NCBI GenBank assembly: GCA_035353815.1
Contig: DAOQAG010000018.1
Coordinates: 1 to 64,000, forward strand
DNA length: 64,000 nucleotides
Source of the DNA: JAKPUX01 sp035353815
Lineage (GTDB): Bacteria; Zhuqueibacterota; Zhuqueibacteria; Residuimicrobiales; Residuimicrobiaceae
Reading direction: 5' to 3'
Shown here: positions 1 to 9,697 of the stretch, in pieces
Layout: each line of letters starts with the position of its first letter
Position numbering within the stretch: the stretch's first letter is position 1
The notes under the pieces: generated by a model
Told to the model about the DNA's origin: nothing
The model's database searches: none
Seen by the model: only the letters and a program-made list of their open reading frames with translations
Program-made: the position numbers and the translations under genes

Positions 1-2
1 TC

Positions 3-2294
<2,292 letters not shown>

Positions 2295-2336
2295 GGCCGC
2301 TCCAGTCTCGAGACGTGTTCATACTAAAGTTCTGTC

Positions 2337-2362
2337 CGGCGGGTTCGCCTGCGGACCCGCCG
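2337..2362 (+). promoter_or_regulatory. Intercistronic GC-rich hairpin, nifJ to DHOD-like gene
   Basis: CGGCGGGTTCG, loop CCTG, CGGACCCGCCG: an 11-bp stem with one G-U pair. It is followed by CGGCATTAACC with no T run, so it is not a typical terminator. Its place between two co-directional genes suggests an mRNA processing or stability element. Confidence 0.35.
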
Positions 2363-2399
2363 CGGCATTAACCGATTTGACAAGAAAGGATAGGCCGAT

Positions 2400-3392
2400 A
2401 TGGATTTATCAACCACCTATATGGGCTTGAAATTGAAGAATCCGTTGGTCCCTTCTGCATCTCCCCTTTCCAAGGACATTGACACCATCAAGAAGCTGGA
2501 AGATGCGGGTGCGGCAGCGATCGTCCTTTATTCATTGTTTGAGGAGCAGATCTCCTTTGAGGCCGAGGAATTGGATCATTTTCTCACCTACGGCGCGGAG
2601 AGTTTTGCGGAGGCCCTGACCTATTTCCCGCAGGCGCAGGAATTCCATCTCGGCCCGGAGGAGTATCTGGAGCACATCCGCAGAGTCAAGCAGGCCACCC
2701 GTATTCCGGTCATCGCCAGCCTCAACGGCGTCTCCACCGGCGGCTGGATTGATTATGCCAAAAAGATGGAGCAAGCCGGCGCCGATGCCCTCGAGCTCAA
2801 TGTCTACATGCTGGCGACCGATCCCGCCCGCACCAGCGCCGAGATCGAGCAAGTCTATATCGATGTGCTCAAGGCGGTCAAGGCGAGTGTTCGGATTCCC
2901 GTGGCGATGAAGCTGAGTCCCTATTTCAGCGCCATGGCGGCGATGGCCAGGCGCCTCGATGAAGCCGGCGCGGATGCCCTCGTGCTTTTCAACCGCTTCT
3001 ATCAGCCCGATCTCGATATCGAGGCCCTGGCGGTCAAACCCGGCGTCACCCTGAGCACGTCGGATGATTTGCGGCTGCCGCTGCGCTGGATCGCCATCCT
3101 CTATGGCCGGATCAAGGCGAGCATGGCCGGCAGCACCGGGGTGCACAGCGCCCAGGATGCCCTCAAACTGGTCATGGCGGGTGCGGATGTCGTCAATATG
3201 TGCGCCGCCCTGCTTCAGCGCGGTCCCGCGCATCTGGCCAAGGTCCTCAGCGACATGACTACCTGGCTTGAGGAGCACGAATATGCGGACCTCAAGATGG
3301 CACGGGGCAGCATGAGCCAGAAGAAGGTGGCCGAGCCCGCCGCCTATGAGCGCGCCAACTATATCAAGGCGCTCAACAGCTACACGCGTTAA
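2400..3392 (+). CDS. Dihydroorotate dehydrogenase-like flavoprotein
   Basis: A 330-residue TIM-barrel protein of the DHOD/PreA family. N-terminal YMGLKLKNPLVPSASPLS (residues 7-24), KLSPYF around 171 and GSTGVHSAQDALKLVMAGAD (244-263, FMN phosphate region) are visible. The loop that in true class 1 PyrD carries the catalytic Cys/Ser within N-x-S-C-P-N reads LELNVYMLATDP (131-142). A normal catalytic base is therefore absent, and dihydroorotate oxidation is unlikely. The gene lies directly behind nifJ with SD AAGAAAGGA, so a role linked to ferredoxin-dependent metabolism is likely but unproven. A strong terminator follows, closing the unit. Confidence 0.8.
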   Translation: MDLSTTYMGLKLKNPLVPSASPLSKDIDTIKKLEDAGAAAIVLYSLFEEQISFEAEELDHFLTYGAESFAEALTYFPQAQEFHLGPEEYLEHIRRVKQATRIPVIASLNGVSTGGWIDYAKKMEQAGADALELNVYMLATDPARTSAEIEQVYIDVLKAVKASVRIPVAMKLSPYFSAMAAMARRLDEAGADALVLFNRFYQPDLDIEALAVKPGVTLSTSDDLRLPLRWIAILYGRIKASMAGSTGVHSAQDALKLVMAGADVVNMCAALLQRGPAHLAKVLSDMTTWLEEHEYADLKMARGSMSQKKVAEPAAYERANYIKALNSYTR

Positions 3393-3417
3393 GAGAGTTC
3401 GGATGGTCTGCGCCATC

Positions 3418-3452
3418 AGCCGGTTGTCTCCTGTGACAGCCGGCTTTTTTTT
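3418..3452 (+). terminator. Rho-independent terminator after the nifJ/DHOD-like unit
   Basis: AGCCGGTTGTC, loop TCCTGT, GACAGCCGGCT: an 11-bp stem with one G-U pair, followed immediately by a run of T. It begins 26 nt after the DHOD-like stop codon. Confidence 0.9.
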
Positions 3453-3483
3453 CATCAGTGCCGGCTGCGGCGCTGATTTCGTC

Positions 3484-3514
3484 TTGTTTTTTTTTCGGCG
3501 AATTACTAAACTTG
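3484..3514 (+). promoter_or_regulatory. Predicted promoter of ade (Bacteroidota -33/-7 type)
   Basis: TTG, 20 nt, TAAACTTG, compared with the Bacteroidota consensus TTTG-N19-TAnnTTTG. It is located between the terminator and the ade ribosome binding site. It can also be read as a weak sigma70 site, TTGTTT-17-TAAACT. Confidence 0.45.
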
Positions 3515-3536
3515 AAAAAGGATAACGGACGCAGGA

Positions 3537-3562
3537 GATGGAGCGGAACAACGCTCCCCATC
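3537..3562 (+). promoter_or_regulatory. Leader hairpin before ade
   Basis: GAT-GGAGCG, loop GAACAA, CGCTCC-cc-ATC: a 6-bp core stem ending 3 nt before the Shine-Dalgarno GGGAGGAG. It could modulate translation of ade. It does not contain the conserved core of a purine riboswitch. Confidence 0.3.
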
Positions 3563-3578
3563 ATTGGGAGGAGAGTCC

Positions 3579-5294
3579 ATGCTCAAGGATTTGATTCTGG
3601 CCGCGCGCAAGCAGATAACATGTACGCTGGTGCTGCGCAATGCGCGGGTGGTCAATGTCTACGCCGGCGAGATCATGGAGACCGATGTCGCGGTGTACCG
3701 GGATACGATCGTCGCCCTGGGCCAGGGGTATCACGGCGAGGAGGAGGTCGACCTCAAGGGTGCCTATCTCGCCCCTGGATTCATCGATGGGCACGTCCAC
3801 ATCGAGAGTTCGATGGTGGAGGTGCCGCAGTTCGGGCGGGCGGTGGTTCCGCTGGGCACAACCTCGGTGGTTGCTGACCCGCACGAGATCGCCAATGTTC
3901 TCGGCTATGAGGGCATCCGCTACATGATGGATGCCAGCAAGTACAATCCCCTCAATGTTTTTTTCATGCTCTCCTCCTGCGTGCCGGCTTCCCCCCTGGA
4001 ATCGGCAGGTTCGGAGCTGCGGGCATTCGATCTTTTTCCCTTTCTGAGCGAGCGCTGGGTGCTTGGCCTCGGCGAGATGATGAACTACCCCGGGGTGCTG
4101 AATGCCGAGCCGGACGTGCTTGATAAAATCCACATTGTCACCGAGAAGCGCATCGACGGTCATGCGCCCGGATTGAGCGGGCCGGATCTGGCGGCCTATA
4201 TCGCCGCCGGGGTGGAGTCGGACCATGAGTGCACTACCGTCGCCGAGGCCCGGGAAAAGCTGGCCCTGGGCATGCATATCATGATCCGGGAGGGATCGGG
4301 CACCAAAAACCTCCACGATCTGCTTCCTCTGGTGACGCCGGAGAACGAGCGGCGCTGTTTCTTCTGCACCGACGACCGCCATCCCGATGACATTCTGCGC
4401 GAGGGGCACATCAATTATATCGTCAAGAGCGCCATCAAGGCGGGACTCGATCCCATCACGGCGGTGCGGATGGCGACGCTCAATACCGCCGAATATTTCG
4501 GATTGCGCAAGCTCGGAGCGATCGGCCCGGGCAAGCGGGCGGATATGGTGATTTTTGACAACTTTGACTCCTTTCAGATCCACAAGGTCTACAAGAACGG
4601 CGTGCTGGTGGCAAAGGACGGGGTGCCGGTGTATGAGCTTCCGGTGCGCCGGCCGGCCATGCTGCGCAGCTCGGTGAACATCAAATGGCTGGAGGGGGGC
4701 GAGTTTTCGATTCCGGTGCAGGGCACGCGCTGTCGGGTGATCGAGGTCATTCCCGATCAGATCGTGACCCGGATGTTCGAGGCCGAACCCGCTACACAGG
4801 ATGGGCAGGTGGTTTCCGATCCTGGCCGCGATCTGCTGCGGATCTATGTGGTGGAGCGTCACCGCGCCTCGGGCAATATCGGCAAGGGACTGGTCAAGGG
4901 ATTTGGTTTGAAGAAGGGGGCGATCGCCTCTTCGATCGGCCATGACAGCCACAATATCATCGTCATCGGTGTCAGCGACCGCGACATCATGAAGGCCGTG
5001 ACGACTATCAACAAGATGGGCGGCGGGATTGCCATTGTCGAAGACGGCGCGGTCGTGGAGTCGCTCGAGCTCCCCATCGCCGGGCTGATGTCCGACAAGC
5101 CGATTGAATTCGTCAGCAGCCGGACGCGCGATTTGATAACGGCGTGCCGGAAACTCGGCATCACCCTGGACGATCCCCTGATGACGCTCTCGTTCATGGC
5201 CCTTCCGGTCATTCCCCGCCTCAAGCTGACGGATCGGGGTCTGGTGGATGTCGAAAAATTTGCGCACGTGGATCTCTTCACCGATCATCGCTGA
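3579..5294 (+). CDS. ade: Adenine deaminase
   Basis: Hydrolyses adenine to hypoxanthine and ammonia (purine salvage). The protein has 571 residues, normal for the Ade family of the amidohydrolase superfamily. Visible are GFIDGHVHIESSMVEVP (about 68-84, metal ligands H72 and H74), VADPHEIANVLG, GVESDHECTT and a TLNTAEYFGL region, with the typical C-terminal domain (GHDSHNIIVIGVSD, GGGIAIV). The ATG at 3579 is chosen because GGGAGGAG lies 5 nt upstream; the in-frame TTG at 3564 precedes that site. The gene stands alone behind its own predicted promoter, and a methyltransferase gene starts 10 nt after its stop. Confidence 0.95.
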   Translation: MLKDLILAARKQITCTLVLRNARVVNVYAGEIMETDVAVYRDTIVALGQGYHGEEEVDLKGAYLAPGFIDGHVHIESSMVEVPQFGRAVVPLGTTSVVADPHEIANVLGYEGIRYMMDASKYNPLNVFFMLSSCVPASPLESAGSELRAFDLFPFLSERWVLGLGEMMNYPGVLNAEPDVLDKIHIVTEKRIDGHAPGLSGPDLAAYIAAGVESDHECTTVAEAREKLALGMHIMIREGSGTKNLHDLLPLVTPENERRCFFCTDDRHPDDILREGHINYIVKSAIKAGLDPITAVRMATLNTAEYFGLRKLGAIGPGKRADMVIFDNFDSFQIHKVYKNGVLVAKDGVPVYELPVRRPAMLRSSVNIKWLEGGEFSIPVQGTRCRVIEVIPDQIVTRMFEAEPATQDGQVVSDPGRDLLRIYVVERHRASGNIGKGLVKGFGLKKGAIASSIGHDSHNIIVIGVSDRDIMKAVTTINKMGGGIAIVEDGAVVESLELPIAGLMSDKPIEFVSSRTRDLITACRKLGITLDDPLMTLSFMALPVIPRLKLTDRGLVDVEKFAHVDLFTDHR

Positions 5295-5304
5295 CCTGGG
5301 GCAG

Positions 5305-5955
5305 ATGAGCCTTTTTTGGCGCGAAGGCGCGCTTCGTCTTCTGGCCTGGGGCCGCTACCTCTGGCCCCTCCGGCTGATCGCGAAGCGAGAGGCCGCGGCG
5401 GCGGCCCGGCTGATGGCCCGGGTTCCGGTATCGCGGGAGTGGATGGCCGATCTGGGCTGCGGCGCTGGTTCAGCGCCGGCGGCGCAGCGCCCGGAACCCT
5501 GCATCGGCGTGGACCGCTCGCGGCGCATGGCGCGCCGCGCTGCCGGCGGACGCATGACGCACGTCGTGTGCGCCGGGATAAACGTCTTGCCTCTGGCCTC
5601 CGCCCGGTTCGAGCTGGTGCTCGCGGTGGGGGTGGCGGAATACCTTGCCGATCCCGAGCCGCTCTTGCGTGAAGCCGCGCGGATTCTGCGGCGGGAGGGC
5701 TGGCTGCTGTTCACCGTCGCGCCGCGGGGTTGGCACCTCGCTTTCCGCAGGTTGGCCGGATTACCCGTATATATCCACCGGGAAGAAGATCTCGCCGGGA
5801 TCTTTCCGGTGCATCATCTCGAAATCCGGGCGAGAGCGCAAACCGCAACCCAGCACTTGTATCTCCTGCAAAAAGTCCGTGCATCTGCTGTATCCCCTTC
5901 CCCGTCATGGACGCCCGCGTCCGCGCCGGGAGGGTTCACCCCTGCACAACAGTAA
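5305..5955 (+). CDS. Class I SAM-dependent methyltransferase, substrate unknown
   Basis: A protein of 216 residues with the SAM-binding motif I MADLGCGAG, an acidic motif II (CIGVDRS), and a region resembling UbiE/Methyltransf_11 proteins (LAVGVAEYLADPEPLLREAARILRREG, split by short variable parts). The start at 5305 follows the ade stop by 10 nt. An alternative ATG at 5248 lies inside ade and would add 19 residues. The C-terminus is proline- and alanine-rich. The neighbours (adenine deaminase, rfbC) do not reveal a substrate. Confidence 0.75.
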   Translation: MSLFWREGALRLLAWGRYLWPLRLIAKREAAAAARLMARVPVSREWMADLGCGAGSAPAAQRPEPCIGVDRSRRMARRAAGGRMTHVVCAGINVLPLASARFELVLAVGVAEYLADPEPLLREAARILRREGWLLFTVAPRGWHLAFRRLAGLPVYIHREEDLAGIFPVHHLEIRARAQTATQHLYLLQKVRASAVSPSPSWTPASAPGGFTPAQQ

Positions 5956-5983
5956 AAGCAAGCCATTCCAGAACGGAGTCCAC

Positions 5984-6541
5984 GTGAGATTTATCCCTTG
6001 TTCCATACCCGATTTACTGCTCATAGAATTTGATGTTCATGCCGACGCGCGCGGTTATTTTGTCGAAAGCTACAACCGGAAGGCCTTTCATGAGCTGGGT
6101 CTGGCCGTTGAATTTATCCAGGACAATATCAGCAGTTCGAGCCGGGGCACTCTGCGCGGTTTGCATTATCAGCTCAATCCCCATGCCCAGGGCAAGCTGG
6201 TGCGCGTGACGCAGGGACAGGTCTTCGATGTCGCCGTGGATATTCGCAAGGGATCGCCCTGGTATGGCCGCTGGGTGGGGGTGGAGCTTTCGGAGGAGAA
6301 CAAGAAGGCCCTGTACATTCCGCCCGGCTTCGCGCATGGATTCTATGTCCAGAGCGAGCGGGCGCAGTTCATGTACAAATGCACCGATTTGTATGCGCCG
6401 CAGGTGGACCGGGGCATCATCTGGAATGATGCGGATATCGGCATCGCCTGGCCGCTGGCTGGTGAGTTGATTCTCTCGGAGAAGGACAAGGTGCGGCCGC
6501 GCCTGTGCGAAGCCGACAACAATTTTGAGTATCGGGGATAA
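5984..6541 (+). CDS. rfbC: dTDP-4-dehydrorhamnose 3,5-epimerase
   Basis: Third step of dTDP-L-rhamnose synthesis, for O-antigen or other surface polysaccharide. 185 residues from a GTG start with GGAG 6 nt upstream; the frame is open further upstream but the family homology begins at this GTG (VRFIPCSIPDLLLIEFDVHA). Family motifs are DARGYFVESYN, FIQDNISSSSRGTLRGLHYQ with the catalytic His of RGLHYQ, VDIRKGSPWYGRW, and PPGFAHGFYV. No rfbA, rfbB or rfbD is adjacent, so the other rhamnose genes must lie elsewhere. It converges on the sxtJ-like gene with only 3 nt between stops. Confidence 0.93.
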   Translation: MRFIPCSIPDLLLIEFDVHADARGYFVESYNRKAFHELGLAVEFIQDNISSSSRGTLRGLHYQLNPHAQGKLVRVTQGQVFDVAVDIRKGSPWYGRWVGVELSEENKKALYIPPGFAHGFYVQSERAQFMYKCTDLYAPQVDRGIIWNDADIGIAWPLAGELILSEKDKVRPRLCEADNNFEYRG

Positions 6542-6544
6542 TGA

Positions 6545-6982
6545 CTAGAAGAGCCGTTGATACTGCTCTTTATTTTTTTCGTTTTGCGGGCGCCGGATCC
6601 AGTAGCTGGCGCCCTTTTTTTGTGCCCGCCGCTGCATGAAATCCTTGCCGAAGAGCCGCAGCACCAGCCCCACGGGGGTCAAGACCACATAGAAGAGCAG
6701 CGTCAGCAGGAGGCGGGAAACCAGGCCGCCGAGGGCGAAGGCCAGGGCCATCCAGGCGAGGTGGAGCGGACGCAGCAGCAGCGGGCGGAAGAGGGCTGTA
6801 GCGAGCAGCAGGAGGAGCAGGGCGACAATCCCCAGGGTGGTGCCCGCATCGCGCTGGACGAAGAAAAAGAAGGCGCCGATCAGCAGCAGGGCGCTCGAGA
6901 GTACCGCGGCGAACTGCTGCAGCGACCGGCTGTCGCGCGGGAGCTGCTGCAAGCCGCTGCGGATGTCGCTAATCCAGCTCAT
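6545..6982 (-). CDS. SxtJ-like small membrane protein
   Basis: 145 residues with three hydrophobic stretches (about 25-42, 48-66 and 72-105) and a basic C-terminal tail (QRRAQKKGASYWIRRP). This pattern, and the position directly behind a NodU/SxtI-type carbamoyltransferase with a 14-nt overlap, match the SxtJ family first named in the saxitoxin cluster and common in surface-polysaccharide clusters. The biochemical role of SxtJ is not known to me. The small SxtK/DUF5989 partner often found beside it is absent: rfbC ends 3 nt away on the other strand. Confidence 0.7.
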   Translation of the reverse strand: MSWISDIRSGLQQLPRDSRSLQQFAAVLSSALLLIGAFFFFVQRDAGTTLGIVALLLLLLATALFRPLLLRPLHLAWMALAFALGGLVSRLLLTLLFYVVLTPVGLVLRLFGKDFMQRRAQKKGASYWIRRPQNEKNKEQYQRLF

Positions 6983-8786
6983 ACTCTTTTCTCCAGTTAC
7001 CGGTTTCGGTGAAGGGCGGCTGTTCTTTCTTGTCCAGGATCACATGGCCCATGACCAGATAGTCCATGTCGGTGCGCATAAAGCAGCGCCAGGCCTCTTC
7101 GGGGGTGCAGACGATGGGTTCGCCGCGCACATTGAAGGAGGTGTTGATGATCACCGGGCAGCCCGTCTGCTGGAAAAAGTGGCGGACGAGGCGGTGGAGG
7201 AGACCGTGGTCGCGCGCCGAAAGGGTCTGCACCCGCGCCGAATAGTCGACATGGGTGACCGCGGGGATTTCGGAGCGCACGACATTGAGTTGATCGATGC
7301 CCCAGAGGTGTTCTTCCGCAGCGGTGAGGGTGCGGCGCTTGTCAGCGCGGACGGGGGCGGTGAGCAGCATGTAGGGGCTGGGCTGGTCGAGCTCGAACCA
7401 GGCGGCAGCCTCTTCTTCGAGCACCGCCGGCGCGAAGGGGCGGAAGCTTTCGCGGAACTTGATCTTGAGGTTCATGCGCGACTGCATGCGCGGGGAGCGG
7501 GCATCGCCGATGATCGAGCGGCTGCCGAGGGCGCGCGGTCCGAACTCCAAGCGCCCCTGAAACCAGCCGATGACCTGTTCGGCGGCGATGAGTTCGGAGA
7601 CGCGGTCAAGGAGCCTGGGCGTGGTCAGTTTATGGAAGGGTGCCTGCTTCTCCTCGAGAAAGGCGATGATCGCCTCGTCGCTGAATTCGGGGCCGAGCAG
7701 GGAGCCCTTCTGGCGGTCGCGGCTGCCGTGGAGCGTCCGGGCGTTGCCGAGAATCTGGTGCCAGGCGAAGAGGGCGGCACCGAGGGCGCCGCCGGCGTCG
7801 CCCGATGCGGGCTGGATCCAGAGGCGGGCGAAGGGGCCTTCGCGGAGGATGCGGCCGTTGCCGACGCAGTTGAGGGCGACACCGCCCGCGAGGCAGAGGT
7901 TCTTGCTGCCGGTTTCGCGGTGGACATGACGGGCCATGCGCAGCATGGCGGTTTCGGTCACCTCCTGAACCGAGCGGGCGAGGTCCATATTGCGCTGGGT
8001 CAGGGGGCTTTCCGGCCGGCGCGGCGGACCGCCGAAGAGCTTGTGAAAACGGCGGTTGGTCATGGTGAGCCCCGCGCCGTAATTAAAATAATCCATATTC
8101 AGATGGAAGGAGCCGTCCTCGTGGAGGTCGATAAGGGTATCGAGGATGGTCTGGACAAAACGCGGCTCGCCGTAGGGGGCTAGGCCCATCACCTTGTATT
8201 CGCCGGAATTGACCTTGAAGCCGGTGTAGTAGGTGAAGGCTGAATAGAGCAGGCCAAGGGAGTGCGGGAAATGGATCCCGGCGTCGAGGGTGAGATGGTG
8301 ATCGCGGCCGCTGCCCCAGGAGGTGGTGGTCCATTCGCCAACGCCATCCATGGTGAGGATGGCCGCCTCAGCGAAGGGGGAGGGGAAAAAAGCGGCCGCG
8401 GCATGCGCCTCGTGGTGCTCGGTGAAGAGGATCTCCCCCGGGTAATCGAGCTCTTTGCGGATGAGATCGGGGATCCAGAGCTTTTTTTTCAGCCAGAGGG
8501 GCATGGCCATCAGGTAGCTGCGCAGCCCGAACGGGACATAGCTGAGCGTCGTCTCGAGGATGCGCTCGAATTTGACCAGGGGTTTTTCATAAAAGACGAT
8601 ATAGTCCAGCTGCGCGGGGCTCAGGCCCGCCATCTGCAGGCAATAGCTGATGGCCTGGCGGGGAAAGTCATGATCATGTTTGATCCGGCTGAAGCGCTCC
8701 TCCTGGGCAGCGGCGAGGATTTCGCCGTCGCGCACGAGAGCGGCGGCGCTGTCATGATAGAAGCAGGAGAGTCCGAGGATGTTCAT
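6969..8786 (-). CDS. O-carbamoyltransferase, NodU/CmcH/SxtI family
   Basis: Transfers carbamoyl from carbamoyl phosphate, via carbamoyl-AMP, to a hydroxyl of a sugar or secondary metabolite. 605 residues, normal for the family. The N-terminal ASKHA (TsaD-like) domain shows MNILGLSCFYHDSAAALV, AQEERFSRIKHD, HHEAHAAAAFF (metal-binding His) and ILTMDGVGEW, followed by LAGGVALNCVGNGRI. The C-terminal carbamoyl-AMP synthesis domain shows GRLEFGPRALGSRSIIGDAR and VIINTSFNVRGEPIV. It is the middle gene of a minus-strand unit HAD phosphatase, carbamoyltransferase, SxtJ-like protein. The acceptor is unknown; a surface glycan is most plausible. Confidence 0.93.
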   Translation of the reverse strand: MNILGLSCFYHDSAAALVRDGEILAAAQEERFSRIKHDHDFPRQAISYCLQMAGLSPAQLDYIVFYEKPLVKFERILETTLSYVPFGLRSYLMAMPLWLKKKLWIPDLIRKELDYPGEILFTEHHEAHAAAAFFPSPFAEAAILTMDGVGEWTTTSWGSGRDHHLTLDAGIHFPHSLGLLYSAFTYYTGFKVNSGEYKVMGLAPYGEPRFVQTILDTLIDLHEDGSFHLNMDYFNYGAGLTMTNRRFHKLFGGPPRRPESPLTQRNMDLARSVQEVTETAMLRMARHVHRETGSKNLCLAGGVALNCVGNGRILREGPFARLWIQPASGDAGGALGAALFAWHQILGNARTLHGSRDRQKGSLLGPEFSDEAIIAFLEEKQAPFHKLTTPRLLDRVSELIAAEQVIGWFQGRLEFGPRALGSRSIIGDARSPRMQSRMNLKIKFRESFRPFAPAVLEEEAAAWFELDQPSPYMLLTAPVRADKRRTLTAAEEHLWGIDQLNVVRSEIPAVTHVDYSARVQTLSARDHGLLHRLVRHFFQQTGCPVIINTSFNVRGEPIVCTPEEAWRCFMRTDMDYLVMGHVILDKKEQPPFTETGNWRKEYELD

Positions 8787-8813
8787 CTCAAATAGGCCCG
8801 GTTAGGTGCGCGT

Positions 8814-9452
8814 TCAGCCAGCCAGCAGCGACAGCAGTTCGTCCGGCTTCTCGATGAAATGGTCTGGATGCAAGGATTTAAGAAAATTGGAGTCGGCGTA
8901 GCCCCAACCCACGGCGCAGCAGGCGACGCTGGCGGCCTGCGCCGCGAGGAGGTCGTTATCGGTATCGCCAACCATGAGGGCCTGATCCGGGGTGATCTTG
9001 AAGTGGTCGAGGGCATGCAAGATCATATCCGGCGCCGGCTTGATATGGCGGACCAGCTCCGGCCCGACCAGGAGGTCGAAATACTTCTCAAGATCGATGG
9101 CGCCGAGCAGTGCCCGGCTCTGCACGAGCCGCTTGTTGGTCACGACCGCCAGGCGGTAGCCGGCGAGCGCCTCCAGCAGCGCCACCATGCCCGGGAAGGG
9201 GCGGCTGCGCTCGGCGCAGATCTTGAGATAATAGGGACGGAAGATCTCGAGATAGTCGTCGAGCAGATGGGCATGAGCTTCGCCCAGGACGGTGAAGGCA
9301 AAGCGGTCGGCGCCGGGCCCGATGGCTTTGAGGGCCTGCTCGAGGGAGAGCGGCGGCAGTCCAAGTTCCGCCCGGGCATAATTGATGGCGATGTGGACAT
9401 CGGGTGCGGTGTCCACCAGCGTGCCGTCGAGATCGAAGAGTATGGCGTGCAA
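8814..9452 (-). CDS. gph: HAD-superfamily hydrolase, phosphoglycolate phosphatase-like
   Basis: 212 residues with all HAD motifs: FDLDGTLVDT (residues 6-15, nucleophile Asp7 and acid Asp9), VVTNKR (motif II Thr), the Lys of KPAPDMILHAL (motif III) and MVGDTDNDLLAAQAA (motif IV). The cap domain is of subtype C1. The closest family is phosphoglycolate phosphatase Gph, but the real substrate may be another sugar phosphate. It is the first gene of the unit with the carbamoyltransferase, 27 nt upstream, and sits just behind a predicted promoter. Confidence 0.85.
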   Translation of the reverse strand: MHAILFDLDGTLVDTAPDVHIAINYARAELGLPPLSLEQALKAIGPGADRFAFTVLGEAHAHLLDDYLEIFRPYYLKICAERSRPFPGMVALLEALAGYRLAVVTNKRLVQSRALLGAIDLEKYFDLLVGPELVRHIKPAPDMILHALDHFKITPDQALMVGDTDNDLLAAQAASVACCAVGWGYADSNFLKSLHPDHFIEKPDELLSLLAG

Positions 9453-9488
9453 GCGGAAATCCTTATGGCGTAAGCAAGAATCAGAGTA

Positions 9489-9519
9489 TAAATGTACGAA
9501 GCACAGCCGTCAAGTGCAA
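9489..9519 (-). promoter_or_regulatory. Predicted promoter of the HAD/carbamoyltransferase unit
   Basis: On the minus strand: TTG, 20 nt, TACATTTA, a 7-of-8 match to TAnnTTTG. The implied start site leaves a leader of about 30 nt before the HAD start codon. Confidence 0.45.
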
Positions 9520-9531
9520 CGGATTAATCCC

Positions 9532-9567
9532 GGCGCCGGCCGGGGCGAAATGGATTTGCTTTTTCTG
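9532..9567 (+). repeat. 36-bp imperfect direct repeat, copy 1
   Basis: Begins GGCGCCGG and contains TGGATTTGCTTTTTCTG. It matches copy 2 (9605-9640) at 31 of 36 positions without gaps; the two copies are offset by 73 bp. No -7 element follows this copy. Confidence 0.7.
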
Positions 9568-9604
9568 CACCAGAACGGCACTTCCAGGCACGTCGCTGGG
9601 AGGT

Positions 9605-9640
9605 GGCGCCGGTCGCCGCGAATTGGATTTGCTTTTCCTG
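9605..9640 (+). repeat. 36-bp imperfect direct repeat, copy 2
   Basis: Begins GGCGCCGG and contains TTGGATTTGCTTTTCCTG. It carries the TTTG that forms the -33 element of the predicted bshC promoter. Confidence 0.7.
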
Positions 9641-9658
9641 GGCAAATGATTAAATTAC
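9628..9658 (+). promoter_or_regulatory. Predicted promoter of bshC-bshB1
   Basis: TTTG, 19 nt, TAAATTAC. The -33 element lies inside repeat copy 2. The implied start site lies downstream of the in-frame GTG at 9659, which supports the later bshC start at 9698. Confidence 0.45.
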
Positions 9659-9697
9659 GTGGTAGATATTGATGGATCATCTCCGCGAAAGGGAACC

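Noticed and set aside
3453..3578. Purine riboswitch upstream of ade
   Set aside because: The leader has a single hairpin and lacks the three-way junction and conserved loop sequences of the purine aptamer.
3561..5288. 575-residue open frame on the minus strand
   Set aside because: Antisense shadow of ade; no recognisable domain, and codon composition follows from the plus-strand gene.
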